Origin: JAWWOW01 sp033851265
Lineage (GTDB): Bacteria > Actinomycetota > Actinomycetes > JAWWOW01
Length of the DNA stretch: 64,000 bases
Reading direction: 5' to 3'
NCBI GenBank assembly: GCA_033851265.1
Contig: JAWWOW010000025.1
Location: forward strand, 127,982 to 191,981
The notes below the pieces were generated by a model that did not search any database, had not been told where the DNA came from, and was given only the letters and a program-made list of their open reading frames with translations. Of this stretch, positions 17,507 through 25,734 are shown in pieces; the stretch's first letter is position 1; each line of letters opens with the position of its first letter. The position numbers and the translations under genes are program-made.

Positions 17507-17998
17507 CTAGCCGATCTTCCCAGCGCCGACGAAGGTCACGGTCGTGACCCCGCCCGTGGCGCACTGGGTCGGGTTCGCGTTGAAGTTGAGGAGCGCGGAC
17601 GCCTTCGAGCCCTTGAACAGGCCGGCAGTGAAGGTGCCTGCCACCTTGAGGACCGAGCCGACGCCCTTCGTTGTCAACTTGATCGTCGATGTCTGGCCGT
17701 TGTTCCACCTGACGGTGGCGATCCCGGCAGTTGTTGCCGTTGCGCAGCTGCCGTTGCCACTGCCCACCTCGGTGATCGAGCCCGACTTCACGGGACCGTT
17801 CGCGCAGTTGCTGAAAGCACCGCTGAACGTGTCGGTGAAGTTCTGCGCCTTCGTGGACAGGCCGGGGTTGATGTGGGCCGTGCCGGAGATCCGGCAGCCG
17901 CTCGGGCCGGCGGCGGTCGCGTTATTGGCGCCAGCAGTGACTCCGCCGAGTAGGGCGAAGCCGGCCAGCGTGGCGATGATGAATCGGCGAGAGCGCAT
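17507..17998 (-). CDS. Small secreted protein of unknown function
   Basis: 163 aa from the ATG at 17998, chosen because GAGG lies five bases upstream (an ATG at 18010 is the alternative). A signal peptide (MRSRRFIIATLAGFALLGG, cleavage near NNATAAGP) is followed by a Gly/Thr/Ser-rich beta-type mature domain with four cysteines (GCRISG, SNCANG, GSCATA, TQCATG), which could form two disulfides outside the cell. No enzyme motif. It lies downstream of accD in the same direction but 118 bases away, so it probably has its own promoter. Confidence 0.75.
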   Translation of the reverse strand: MRSRRFIIATLAGFALLGGVTAGANNATAAGPSGCRISGTAHINPGLSTKAQNFTDTFSGAFSNCANGPVKSGSITEVGSGNGSCATATTAGIATVRWNNGQTSTIKLTTKGVGSVLKVAGTFTAGLFKGSKASALLNFNANPTQCATGGVTTVTFVGAGKIG

Positions 17999-18116
17999 GC
18001 TGCCTCGCATTCCGCGGTCCGGCTGGACGCCGACGGGGGACCGCTCGAAGGGGTGGGTGCCCGGAACTTCGCCTTCCGAGGGCGGATTCCTGCCCCGCGA
18101 GGTGACCGATCAGTAA

Positions 18117-19547
18117 CTAGAGCGGGATGTTGCCGTGCCGCCCGCGCACGGCGGGGGCCTCGGCGAGCGCTCGCGCGATCGTCGACCGCGTCTGCGTCGG
18201 CGGGACGACGGCGTCGACCACGCCCGACTCGATGGCCCGCTCGATCCCTCCGGAGAGCCGCTCGTGCTCTTCGGCCAGTTCCGCTTCGAGTGCGCCGAGT
18301 CGCGCGGGCGGGACCTCCGCGAGCAGCCGGCGGTGCAGGATCCGCACCGCGGCAGTTGCCCCCATCACCGCGACCTGAGCGGTCGGCCAGGCGTAGACCG
18401 CGGTGGCTCCGAGGGAGCGGGAGTTCATGGCGATGTAGGCGCCGCCGTACGCCTTGCGGGTCACGAGCGTCACCCGCGGCACGCTGGCCTCGGCGAACGC
18501 GTGCAAGAGCTTGGCGCCGCGGCGTACGACGCCTTCCCATTCCTGGCCGACACCCGGCAGGTAGCCAGGCACGTCGACGAGCACGACGAGTGGCACACCG
18601 AAGGCGTCGCAGGTCCGGACGAAGCGCGCGGCCTTCTCCGCCGACGCTGCGTCGAGGCACCCGGCGAGGCGCAGGGGGTTGTTGGCGATCACGCCCACGG
18701 TGCGGCCGCCCAGCCGACCCAGCGACGTGATCAAGTTCGGTGCCCAGCGTGGGTGCAGCTCGAACCCGGTGCCGTCGTCGAGCAGACCGTCGACCAGCGG
18801 GTGTACGTCGTAGGCGCGCTTCGCGTCGTCGGGGAGGAACGTGCCGAGGTCGGTATCGGTGACCGCGGCGAGGTCGAACGTGCCCTGCCGGCCGAGGAGC
18901 TCTGCCACCCGGCGTGCTGCGCTGAACGCTCCGGCTTCGGTGTCGGCAGTTACGTGGACCAGACCGCTGCGGCGACCGTGCGGCTCGGGGCCGCCGAGAC
19001 GCAGCATGTCGACGTCTTCACCAGTGACCGAACGCACGACGTCTGGGCCGGTGACGAAGACGCGACCTGCCGGGCCGAGGACGACAATGTCGGTGAGCGC
19101 TGGGCCGTAGGCCGCGCCGCCGGCCGCAGGACCGAGCACCAATGAGATTTGCGGCACCCGACCGGACGCGCGGGTCATCGCCGCGAAGACCCGGCCCACA
19201 CCATCAAGCGACTCGACGCCTTCGCGCATGCGCGCGCCACCGGAGTGCCAGATACCGACGATGGGGCAGCTCGTCGCGAGTGCTTTTTCGTACGCCGCAA
19301 CGACAACGTCGCAGCCGGCGCGCGACATGGCACCGCCTTGAACGGTCGGGTCACTCGCGAATGCAACGACAGGGGAGCCGTGCACACGACCCGACGCGGC
19401 GACCATGCCGCACTCGTCGGGTGCGGGGAGCGTTGTGAACGCGCCATCGTCGAACAATGCGGTCAGACGCGTGAGTGGGTTGGCCGGTGGCGTGCGGGCA
19501 ACACTCGGCGTGCGTGCGCTCTTGGGTGCGCCGATCGCGCTCGTCAT
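18117..19547 (-). CDS. accD: Acyl-CoA carboxylase beta (carboxyltransferase) subunit, AccD6-like
   Basis: 476 aa carboxyltransferase that moves CO2 from biotin to acetyl-CoA (or propionyl-CoA), making malonyl-CoA for the FAS-II genes beside it. The N-terminal crotonase-type half has GIWHSGGARMREGVESLDG and LVLGPAAGGAAYGPALTD; the C-terminal half has VLVDVPGYLPGVGQEWEGV and TRKAYGGAYIAMNSRSLGA, the two oxyanion-hole regions. ATG at 19547 has AGGAAG about ten bases upstream; a GTG at 19556 overlapping the fabF stop is also in frame. The position after the ketosynthase matches accD6 in mycobacteria. No alpha subunit (accA) is nearby. Confidence 0.92.
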   Translation of the reverse strand: MTSAIGAPKSARTPSVARTPPANPLTRLTALFDDGAFTTLPAPDECGMVAASGRVHGSPVVAFASDPTVQGGAMSRAGCDVVVAAYEKALATSCPIVGIWHSGGARMREGVESLDGVGRVFAAMTRASGRVPQISLVLGPAAGGAAYGPALTDIVVLGPAGRVFVTGPDVVRSVTGEDVDMLRLGGPEPHGRRSGLVHVTADTEAGAFSAARRVAELLGRQGTFDLAAVTDTDLGTFLPDDAKRAYDVHPLVDGLLDDGTGFELHPRWAPNLITSLGRLGGRTVGVIANNPLRLAGCLDAASAEKAARFVRTCDAFGVPLVVLVDVPGYLPGVGQEWEGVVRRGAKLLHAFAEASVPRVTLVTRKAYGGAYIAMNSRSLGATAVYAWPTAQVAVMGATAAVRILHRRLLAEVPPARLGALEAELAEEHERLSGGIERAIESGVVDAVVPPTQTRSTIARALAEAPAVRGRHGNIPL

Positions 19548-19552
19548 CTGGT

Positions 19553-20785
19553 TCACGCTTCCTTGAAGGCGAGGGTCACGTTGTGTCCGCCGAACCCGAA
19601 CGAGTTAGAGATGCCAGCACCCGAAGGCAGCTCGCGGGGGTCAACGACGACCACATCGATGTCGACCTCGTCGTCGACGTCATCGAGGTTGATCGTGGGT
19701 GGGCAGATGCGGTGCTTAATGCCGAGGACGGTGGCGATTGCCTCGACGGCGCCGGCGGCACCGAGCAGGTGACCGGTCATGGATTTTGTTGCTGTGACAG
19801 GGATTCTGTCGAGTTGGGCCCCGAATGCAGTGCGCAGCGCCAACGTCTCGGCGATGTCGCCGAGCGGTGTCGAGGTCGCATGCGCGTTGACGTGTGAGAC
19901 GTCGGTGGTTGACAGGCCGGCGTCGCGTAGCGCCAGGTCGATCGCACGTGCGGCACCGGCTCCCGTCGGCTCCGGTGCGGCGATGTGATGTGCGTCCGAC
20001 GTCATGCCCGCGCCGGCGAGCTCGGCGTACACCTTTGCTCCACGCGCCTTGGCGTGCTCCAACGTCTCGAGCACGAGGACACCTGCGCCCTCGGCCATGA
20101 CGAAGCCGTCGCGTGCCTTGTCGAACGGTCGCGATGCCGCCTGTGGTTCGTCGTTGCGCAACGACAACGCGCGCATCTGCCAGAACGCGAGCACTGGCAG
20201 GGGGTGAATCGCGGCCTCGGTGCCACCGCAGACCACGACGTCAGCGCGACCGGCGCGCAGCACGTCGAGGGCCACGGCAACCGCTTCCGATCCAGATGCA
20301 CACGCGCTCACCGGCGCGTGCACTCCTGCCCGGGCCCGAAGCTCGAGCCCAACGGTTGCTGCAGGACCGTTGGGCATCAGCATTGGAATCGTGTGCGGGG
20401 AAACCCGTCGCGGTCCGTGCTCCCGGAACGTGTCGTAGGCCGTCAGCAGCGTGACGACCCCGCCGATACCGGATGCGATGACGACCGCGAGGCGTTCCGG
20501 GTCGACTTCGGGTGACCCGGCGTCGGCCCAGGCTTCTTTCGCCGCGATCAGCGCGAGTTGCTGGGAACGGTCGAGGGTGCGTGCACGGACACGCTCGAGG
20601 ACGTCCTTTGGATCCACGGCCACGGGTGCGCCGATGCGCACCGGCAGGTCGTCCGCCCAGCCCTCGGTGAGGGTCCGGACGCCCGACTTGCCGGCGAGCA
20701 TTGCCGACCAGGTCGACGCGACGTCCCCGCCGAGCGGGGTGGTCGCGCCGAGCCCGGTCACGACGACCGTTGGCCGTGAACTCAT
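19553..20785 (-). CDS. fabF: Beta-ketoacyl-ACP synthase II (FabF/KasA type)
   Basis: 410-aa condensing enzyme that elongates acyl-ACP with malonyl-ACP. The Cys-His-His triad is complete: Cys162 in VSACASGSEA, His302 in NAHATSTPLGD and His339 in KSMTGHLLGAAG, with Lys334. Length and motifs are normal for FabF/Kas. Its start overlaps the acpP stop by four bases, giving direct translational coupling to its carrier protein. Only one ketosynthase II is present, unlike the kasA-kasB pair of mycobacteria. Confidence 0.95.
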   Translation of the reverse strand: MSSRPTVVVTGLGATTPLGGDVASTWSAMLAGKSGVRTLTEGWADDLPVRIGAPVAVDPKDVLERVRARTLDRSQQLALIAAKEAWADAGSPEVDPERLAVVIASGIGGVVTLLTAYDTFREHGPRRVSPHTIPMLMPNGPAATVGLELRARAGVHAPVSACASGSEAVAVALDVLRAGRADVVVCGGTEAAIHPLPVLAFWQMRALSLRNDEPQAASRPFDKARDGFVMAEGAGVLVLETLEHAKARGAKVYAELAGAGMTSDAHHIAAPEPTGAGAARAIDLALRDAGLSTTDVSHVNAHATSTPLGDIAETLALRTAFGAQLDRIPVTATKSMTGHLLGAAGAVEAIATVLGIKHRICPPTINLDDVDDEVDIDVVVVDPRELPSGAGISNSFGFGGHNVTLAFKEA

Positions 20786-21039
20786 GCAGGCACGCCGGTG
20801 GTCTTGATGAAGTCGACCGCGTCCTGCACGGTGCGCAGGTCACGAGCGGCCTCGTCCGGGATCCGAACGCCGAAGCGCTCTTCTGCCGCGACGAGAATCT
20901 CGACCATCGATAGCGAGTCGATCTCGAGGTCGTCGACGAACGCGCGCTGGGGCTGGACGTCAGCCGCCGGCACACCGGTCACCTCTTCGATGATCTCGGC
21001 CATGCCGGTGAGAATCTCCGTGTCGTTCAATTCAGCCAT
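20782..21039 (-). CDS. acpP: Acyl carrier protein
   Basis: 85-aa acidic helical protein; the 4'-phosphopantetheine site is Ser42 in DDLEIDSLSMVEIL, followed by the conserved helix III region RFGVRIPDEAARDLRTV. It carries the growing acyl chain between FabD, FabH and FabF. ATG at 21039 has AAGGA/GGAGA upstream. A 90-base gap separates it from fabH, the only sizeable gap inside the operon, and could hold an extra promoter to raise ACP levels. Confidence 0.95.
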   Translation of the reverse strand: MAELNDTEILTGMAEIIEEVTGVPAADVQPQRAFVDDLEIDSLSMVEILVAAEERFGVRIPDEAARDLRTVQDAVDFIKTTGVPA

Positions 21040-21129
21040 TTCCTTGTCTCCCCATTCCTCTATAACGGACGTTTCTGCGGAACCCTCGCGGTTCCTGCCA
21101 CCAAATGGTCACAGCCTGTTGACTCGTGC

Positions 21130-22137
21130 TCACGGCGTAAGCACCACCTGCGCCGCGTACGTGAGGCCTGAGCCGAAGCCCAGCAGCAGCGCCGGTGCCC
21201 CGCTGGGCACCTCGCCGGCCTCGACCAGATGCGTCAGGGCGAGCGGGATCGACGCGGCGGACGTGTTGCCGACCTCGACGATGTCACGGGCGATGACGAC
21301 CGACTCCGGCAGCTTCAGCGATCGGGTCAGCGCGTCAATGATCCGCAGATTGGCCTGGTGCGGGACGAAGGCACCGAGCTCTTCGGGCTTGATCCCGGCG
21401 CGCTCGCAGGCCTCGCGGGCGACCGCCGCCAGTGCGGTGACGGCCCAGCGGTAGACGGCGGGCCCCTGCATCCGGATGAACGGCAGGCCGGCGTCGGAGC
21501 GCTGCGGCTCCTCGTCGGGACGCTGGTTGATCAGGTCCTTCTGGGAGCCGTCGCTGCCCCACACCACCGGGCCGATACCCGGCTGGTCCGACGCCGCCAG
21601 GACCATCGCGCCGGCACCGTCCCCGAACAGGAACGCGGTGCCGCGGTCGGTCATGTCGAGGATGTTGGTGTAGCGCTCGGCGCCGACCACCACAGCGAGT
21701 TTCGAGTTGCCGGCACGGATGGTGTCGGAGACGGAGTTGAGTGCGTAGCAGAAGCCGGCGCACGCGCCGTTCATGTCGACGGCTCCGGCGGTGGTTGCAC
21801 CGATCCGGTGCGCGACTTCCGGTGCGGCACCGGGCAGCTGCAGTGCATGAGTGCATGTCGCCACGACAACCAGGTCAACGTCGGCGGGGTCCGCGCCGGC
21901 GTTGGCGACTGCTTTCGCAGCAGCCTCGACCGCCATGTCGGCAACCGTCTCGTCCGGGGCCGCGAAGCGGCGGCGCGCGATGCCGGACCGCACGGTGATC
22001 CAGTTGTCGGAGGAATTGATGCCCGGTGCGATCTCGTCGTTGTCGACGACCCGCGTCGGTAGGTGCGCGCCTAGGCCGATGATTCGGGCGCCCGCAGGGG
22101 CCGGGTGCACGGCCAACCCTCTTGTCTCGGCCGCCAT
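21130..22137 (-). CDS. fabH: Beta-ketoacyl-ACP synthase III (FabH)
   Basis: 335-aa enzyme that starts FAS-II by condensing an acyl-CoA primer with malonyl-ACP. The triad is Cys126 (NGACAGFCYAL), His260 (PHQANLRI) and Asn291 (GNTSAASIP). The open frame extends to 23022 through fabD, but the ATG at 22137, overlapping the fabD stop by one base, gives the normal length and the usual opening ARIIGLGAHLPTRVV. Linear versus branched primer choice cannot be predicted with confidence. Confidence 0.94.
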   Translation of the reverse strand: MAAETRGLAVHPAPAGARIIGLGAHLPTRVVDNDEIAPGINSSDNWITVRSGIARRRFAAPDETVADMAVEAAAKAVANAGADPADVDLVVVATCTHALQLPGAAPEVAHRIGATTAGAVDMNGACAGFCYALNSVSDTIRAGNSKLAVVVGAERYTNILDMTDRGTAFLFGDGAGAMVLAASDQPGIGPVVWGSDGSQKDLINQRPDEEPQRSDAGLPFIRMQGPAVYRWAVTALAAVAREACERAGIKPEELGAFVPHQANLRIIDALTRSLKLPESVVIARDIVEVGNTSAASIPLALTHLVEAGEVPSGAPALLLGFGSGLTYAAQVVLTP

Positions 22138-23333
22138 CAAGCCACTGCCTCGGGGTGCAGCCGGGCTAGCGGCTGCCCAGGCGCAACGGGGTCGCCGTCT
22201 TCGGCGAGCCATTCGACGAGAATTCCGCCGTACGGCGTGGAAACAGGGGTGGCATCGCGTCGTGAAGCCACCTGGCCAAGACTTGCACCGGGTGCGAGCA
22301 CGGTGCCCGGAGTGGCGGGCTGGGCGTGGAATGTGCCGCCCACCGGAGCGACGACGAGTCGCCACGCCGGGTCGAGATCGTGGGTGACTGCGGCGTTGAA
22401 CCCGTGAGCTGACACCAGCGCACGTGCGTTGTCGAGGTCGTCGGGGCTGCGCAGCGCGACCACCTCGATGCCTTTCATGTCGCGGCGTACGACGCCGGCG
22501 AGTGTGCCGGCGGGGGCAAGCTCGATGACGGCGGTCACGTCGAGTTCGCGCATCGTCGCCATGCACAGATCCCAACGCACGGGTGCGCTGACTTGAGCGA
22601 CGAGGCGCGCCAACAGGTCGGCGCCGGACGTCACGATCGCGCCGTCGAAGTTCGACAGCATTCGGGTGGCAGGGTCCTCGACAGGCACCGCCGGACTCAG
22701 CGCCGCGAGGGTGGTCACGGCTGGCGCCATGTGGCGGGTATGGAACGCACCAGCCACCGAGAGCGGCCGGAGCCGGACTCCGTCTGGTGGTGTCTCGGCG
22801 AGCGCGTCGAGCTGTGCACGGGTGCCGGCGGCGACGAGCTGGCCGACGCCGTTGACGTTGGCTGCTTCGAGGCCGAGCTTGTCGAGGTGGGCCACCACGT
22901 CGTCGAAGGTGCCGCCGAGCAGCGCGGTCATCCCCGTCTCCTGGGTGGCGGACGCGACCGCCATGGCCCGGCCGCGTTCGCGGACGAAGGTCAGGGCGGC
23001 CTCCTCGCTCAGGGCTCCGCAAAGAGCGGCGGCCGCGAGCTCACCGACGCTGTGGCCGGCAATCACTCCCGCAGCTTCGAAGGCCGCCTTGTCATCGAGG
23101 AGAGCGGCGGCGGTGACCAGCGCGGAGGCGACGAGGAGGGGCTGAGCGACCGCGGTGTCACGGATGGTCTCGGCGTCGGCGGTGGTGCCCGCCGCGAGCA
23201 GGTCGATGCCGACGACGGCCGACCACCAGCGCAGCCGCTCGCGGACCGTGCTGGTGCCCGCGGGCACGTCCAGCCAGGGCTCGAGCATGCCGGGAGCTTG
23301 GGCACCCTGACCGGGCGCGAGCAGCGCGAGCAT
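22137..23333 (-). CDS. fabD: Malonyl-CoA:ACP transacylase (FabD) with a C-terminal biotinyl-like domain
   Basis: 398 aa, about 80 longer than ordinary FabD. Residues 1-~300 are a complete transacylase: GQGAQ (Gln9 region), the nucleophile Ser95 in GHSVGELAAA, Arg120, and His198 in GAFHTRHM. Residues ~324-393 read like a biotin carboxyl carrier or lipoyl hammerhead: VVAPVGGTFHA, then ILVEWLAEDGDPVAPGQPLARL, corresponding to the VRSPMVGTFY and VENGQPVEFGQPL segments of BCCP. Where BCCP has the biotinylated Met-Lys-Met turn this protein has ASRRDAT, so modification is not expected. It is the first gene after fasR in the FAS-II operon, 78 bases from the fasR stop. Confidence 0.9.
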   Translation of the reverse strand: MLALLAPGQGAQAPGMLEPWLDVPAGTSTVRERLRWWSAVVGIDLLAAGTTADAETIRDTAVAQPLLVASALVTAAALLDDKAAFEAAGVIAGHSVGELAAAALCGALSEEAALTFVRERGRAMAVASATQETGMTALLGGTFDDVVAHLDKLGLEAANVNGVGQLVAAGTRAQLDALAETPPDGVRLRPLSVAGAFHTRHMAPAVTTLAALSPAVPVEDPATRMLSNFDGAIVTSGADLLARLVAQVSAPVRWDLCMATMRELDVTAVIELAPAGTLAGVVRRDMKGIEVVALRSPDDLDNARALVSAHGFNAAVTHDLDPAWRLVVAPVGGTFHAQPATPGTVLAPGASLGQVASRRDATPVSTPYGGILVEWLAEDGDPVAPGQPLARLHPEAVA

Positions 23334-23400
23334 CCGCTAACCCTGGCAATTTCGTGGTGGGAATGCGCTCACGACTGCGACCAAGTCCCGCGGAGCTGTT

Positions 23401-23415
23401 TGTAGGACTCCTACA
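23401..23415. promoter_or_regulatory. Perfect 15-base palindrome between fasR and fabD
   Basis: The sequence TGTAGGA-C-TCCTACA is an exact inverted repeat with 7-bp arms. It covers the fasR stop codon (23411-23413) and lies about 68-82 bases upstream of the fabD start, where an operator controlling the FAS-II genes would be expected. It could bind FasR or another regulator; as a hairpin it has too short a stem to be a convincing terminator. Assignment is positional only. Confidence 0.4.
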
Positions 23416-24607
23416 ATTCGGGGGGGATTTGCCGTTCGATGTCCAGCCGACCCAGGGCCAGCGCGACCTGCAGGGCCAGCGCGTCCCGTGGGCTGCCCGC
23501 GGCGTACCCGGTGATTTCGGCCAGTCGACGGAGCCGGTAGCGGACCGTGTTGGCGTGGACGTACATCGCTCGTGCCGTCGCCTCGAGCGACGTGCCCTGC
23601 TCGAGGTAGGTCGAGACGGTCTCCAACAGGTCACCACCGGCGGCGACGAGCGGCCGGTAGACCTGCTCGACGAGGAACTCGCGGGCGTCCGGGTCACCAT
23701 CGAGGGCCCGCTCCGGGAGCAACTCGTTCGCGTGCACGAGACGAGGCGCATTCGGCCACGCGGCGGCGGCGTGGTGCCCGGCGAGGGACGCGCGGGCCGA
23801 TCTCCCGGCGGCGAGCAAGTCCGGCACCGTCGGACCGAGTACGACCGGACCGTTGCCGAACTCGTCGAGAACGGCGGCGGCCAGGGCGTCACCGTCGCCG
23901 CGGCCACCGACGACGACGACGAGACGGTCGCCTTGCGCACCGGCCAGCACATCGAGGCCGGCCTTGCGCGCGGCCCGGTGGATCGCCGTGACGACCACCT
24001 GCGGCTCGCCCGCCGGCTTGGTGCCGGCGAGCACTGCGACGTTCGCCGGCGTCGCCCAGCCGAGTGCGGCAGCGCGCGAGTTCAACGCGTCGTCGATTTC
24101 ATCGCGGACCAATGCATCGACAACGAGCGATTCCAACCGCGCGTCCCATGAACCGCGCTGTTCCGCAGCTGCGGCGTAGACCTGCGCGGCTGCGAATGCG
24201 ATCTCGCGCGAGTACCGCACGACAGCCTCGCGCAGCTCGCCTTCGTCACCGGTCGGCGCGAGATCGGAGATCGTCTGTTCGAGAATGTCGACGGTCACGC
24301 GCACCATGTCGACGGTCTGGCGCAGCGTGACTGCTCGGGCAAGCTCTCGTGGCGCCGCGCCGAATACGTCACGCGGAATCTCGGCTGCTCCGTCGGGGCT
24401 GCGGTACCACTCGATGAATGCAGTGACACCCGCCTGCGCGACAAGGCCGATCCACGCACGGGTCTCGGCCGGCATCGCCCGGAACCAGGGGAGCGTCTCC
24501 TCCATCCGGGCCAGTGCCGCGGACGCGACATCACCGCTGGCCTGCTCCAGGCGGCGGATCAGCGCGTTCTTCGCGCGCACCCCGGGTAGCTCGTGCGCCT
24601 CGCTCAC
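23411..24607 (-). CDS. fasR: PucR-family regulator of fatty-acid synthesis (FasR-like)
   Basis: 398 aa from a GTG at 24607 (MSEAHELPGVRAKNALIRRL); the frame is open to 25123, but the upstream part overlaps the divergent PHP gene and looks like its shadow. The C-terminal ~60 residues are the PucR helix-turn-helix: LLETVSTYLEQGTSLEATA, VHANTVRYRLRRLAEITG. The middle is the GGDEF-like, inactive PucR domain. In Streptomyces a protein of this family and position (FasR) activates fabD-fabH-acpP-fabF; the same gene order supports the same role here. The fatty-acid signal is not known from the sequence. Confidence 0.85.
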   Translation of the reverse strand: MSEAHELPGVRAKNALIRRLEQASGDVASAALARMEETLPWFRAMPAETRAWIGLVAQAGVTAFIEWYRSPDGAAEIPRDVFGAAPRELARAVTLRQTVDMVRVTVDILEQTISDLAPTGDEGELREAVVRYSREIAFAAAQVYAAAAEQRGSWDARLESLVVDALVRDEIDDALNSRAAALGWATPANVAVLAGTKPAGEPQVVVTAIHRAARKAGLDVLAGAQGDRLVVVVGGRGDGDALAAAVLDEFGNGPVVLGPTVPDLLAAGRSARASLAGHHAAAAWPNAPRLVHANELLPERALDGDPDAREFLVEQVYRPLVAAGGDLLETVSTYLEQGTSLEATARAMYVHANTVRYRLRRLAEITGYAAGSPRDALALQVALALGRLDIERQIPPEL

Positions 24608-24679
24608 GTCATCAGTATCCGCCAGGATCCGAGCAGGCGGGGTTCGTGAGTCGAGACTCGCGGGGGAAGACTGGTCCCC

Positions 24680-25726
24680 GTGGCTAGCAAGCGCGGAGCG
24701 GGTGACGGCGGCGTCGATGCCGCCGTAGCCGCGTTGAACCGGATTGCCTTCCTGTTGGAGCGCACCCGCGAGCCGACCTATCGGGTACAGGCGTTCCGCA
24801 AGGCCGCGACCGCAGTCGCCGATCTGTCCGCGGACGAGTTCGCCGGGCGAGTGAAGGCGGGCACCCTGGAGAAGCTGGCGAACGTCGGCCCGAAGACGGC
24901 GGCGGTTGCGTATGAAGTCGCCGCGGGCGAGGCGCCGTCGTACCTCAAGAAGCTGGAGGAGAAGGCCAGCGGTCCGCTTGTCGAGGCCGGCGACGAGCTG
25001 TGCGCGCAGTTGAGAGGTGACTTGCATACGCACTCCGACTGGTCGGACGGCGGCAGCCCGATTCGGGAGATGGCGGAAGCATCGAAGGCGCTCGGCCACG
25101 AGTACCACGCACTGACCGACCACTCACCGCGGTTGACGATTGCGAACGGATTGTCGCCGGAACGCCTGCGTGAGCAGCTGGGCATCGTCGCGGAGTTGAA
25201 CGCCGAGTTGGCGCCGTACCGCATCCTCACCGGCATCGAGGTCGACATCCTCGACGACGGATCGCTCGACCAAGAACCTGAGCTGCTCGACCAACTCGAC
25301 GTCGTCGTTGCGAGCGTGCACAGCAAACTGCGGATGGAGCGCAAGGACATGACCAAGCGGATGGTGGCTGCGGTCACCAATCCGCAGGTCGACGTGCTCG
25401 GTCACTGCACTGGACGCATCGTGGTCGGACGCGGCCGACCGGAGTCAGAATTCGACCCGGAGCTGGTGTTTCAGGCCTGCATCGACAACGGGGTCGCCGT
25501 CGAAATCAACTCGCGACCGGAACGGCTTGATCCACCGATGCGCTTGTTGGCGTTGGCGCTCGAGATGGGGTGCATGTTCAGCATCGACACCGATGCGCAT
25601 GCACCGGGCCAGCTGGACTGGCAACCGTACGGCTGCGCACGCGCAGTCGAAGCCGGGCTCACTGCCGACCGAGTGATCAACACAGGCGGTGTCGACGAGT
25701 TGCTGGCCTGGACCCAGCGGCGTTGA
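24680..25726 (+). CDS. PHP-domain phosphoesterase with N-terminal helix-hairpin-helix (PolX-like, no polymerase domain)
   Basis: 348 aa from GTG 24680. Residues 1-~95 resemble the helix-hairpin-helix and 8-kDa region of X-family polymerases (FLLERTREPTYRVQAFRKAA, LANVGPKTAAVAYEV). Residues ~112-345 form a PHP metal-dependent phosphoesterase domain: GDLHTHSDWSDGG (His116, His118), ALTDHSPRL (His148), ASVHSKL, GHCTGR, EINSRPERLDPP and DTDAHAP. The catalytic nucleotidyltransferase domain of full PolX is absent. Members of this shorter family are often annotated as PHP domain proteins; a DNA-repair phosphatase or nuclease role is inferred. It diverges from fasR. Confidence 0.85.
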   Translation: MASKRGAGDGGVDAAVAALNRIAFLLERTREPTYRVQAFRKAATAVADLSADEFAGRVKAGTLEKLANVGPKTAAVAYEVAAGEAPSYLKKLEEKASGPLVEAGDELCAQLRGDLHTHSDWSDGGSPIREMAEASKALGHEYHALTDHSPRLTIANGLSPERLREQLGIVAELNAELAPYRILTGIEVDILDDGSLDQEPELLDQLDVVVASVHSKLRMERKDMTKRMVAAVTNPQVDVLGHCTGRIVVGRGRPESEFDPELVFQACIDNGVAVEINSRPERLDPPMRLLALALEMGCMFSIDTDAHAPGQLDWQPYGCARAVEAGLTADRVINTGGVDELLAWTQRR

Positions 25727-25734
25727 CGCAAAGG

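Noticed and set aside
22138..23022. A long N-terminal extension of FabH (frame open from 23022)
   Set aside because: It lies entirely over fabD in another frame and lacks any domain pattern; the ATG at 22137 overlapping the fabD stop gives the normal FabH length.
24608..25123. N-terminal extension of the FasR-like regulator
   Set aside because: This part is antisense to the PHP gene and reads as its shadow; the GTG at 24607 gives the usual ~400-aa protein.
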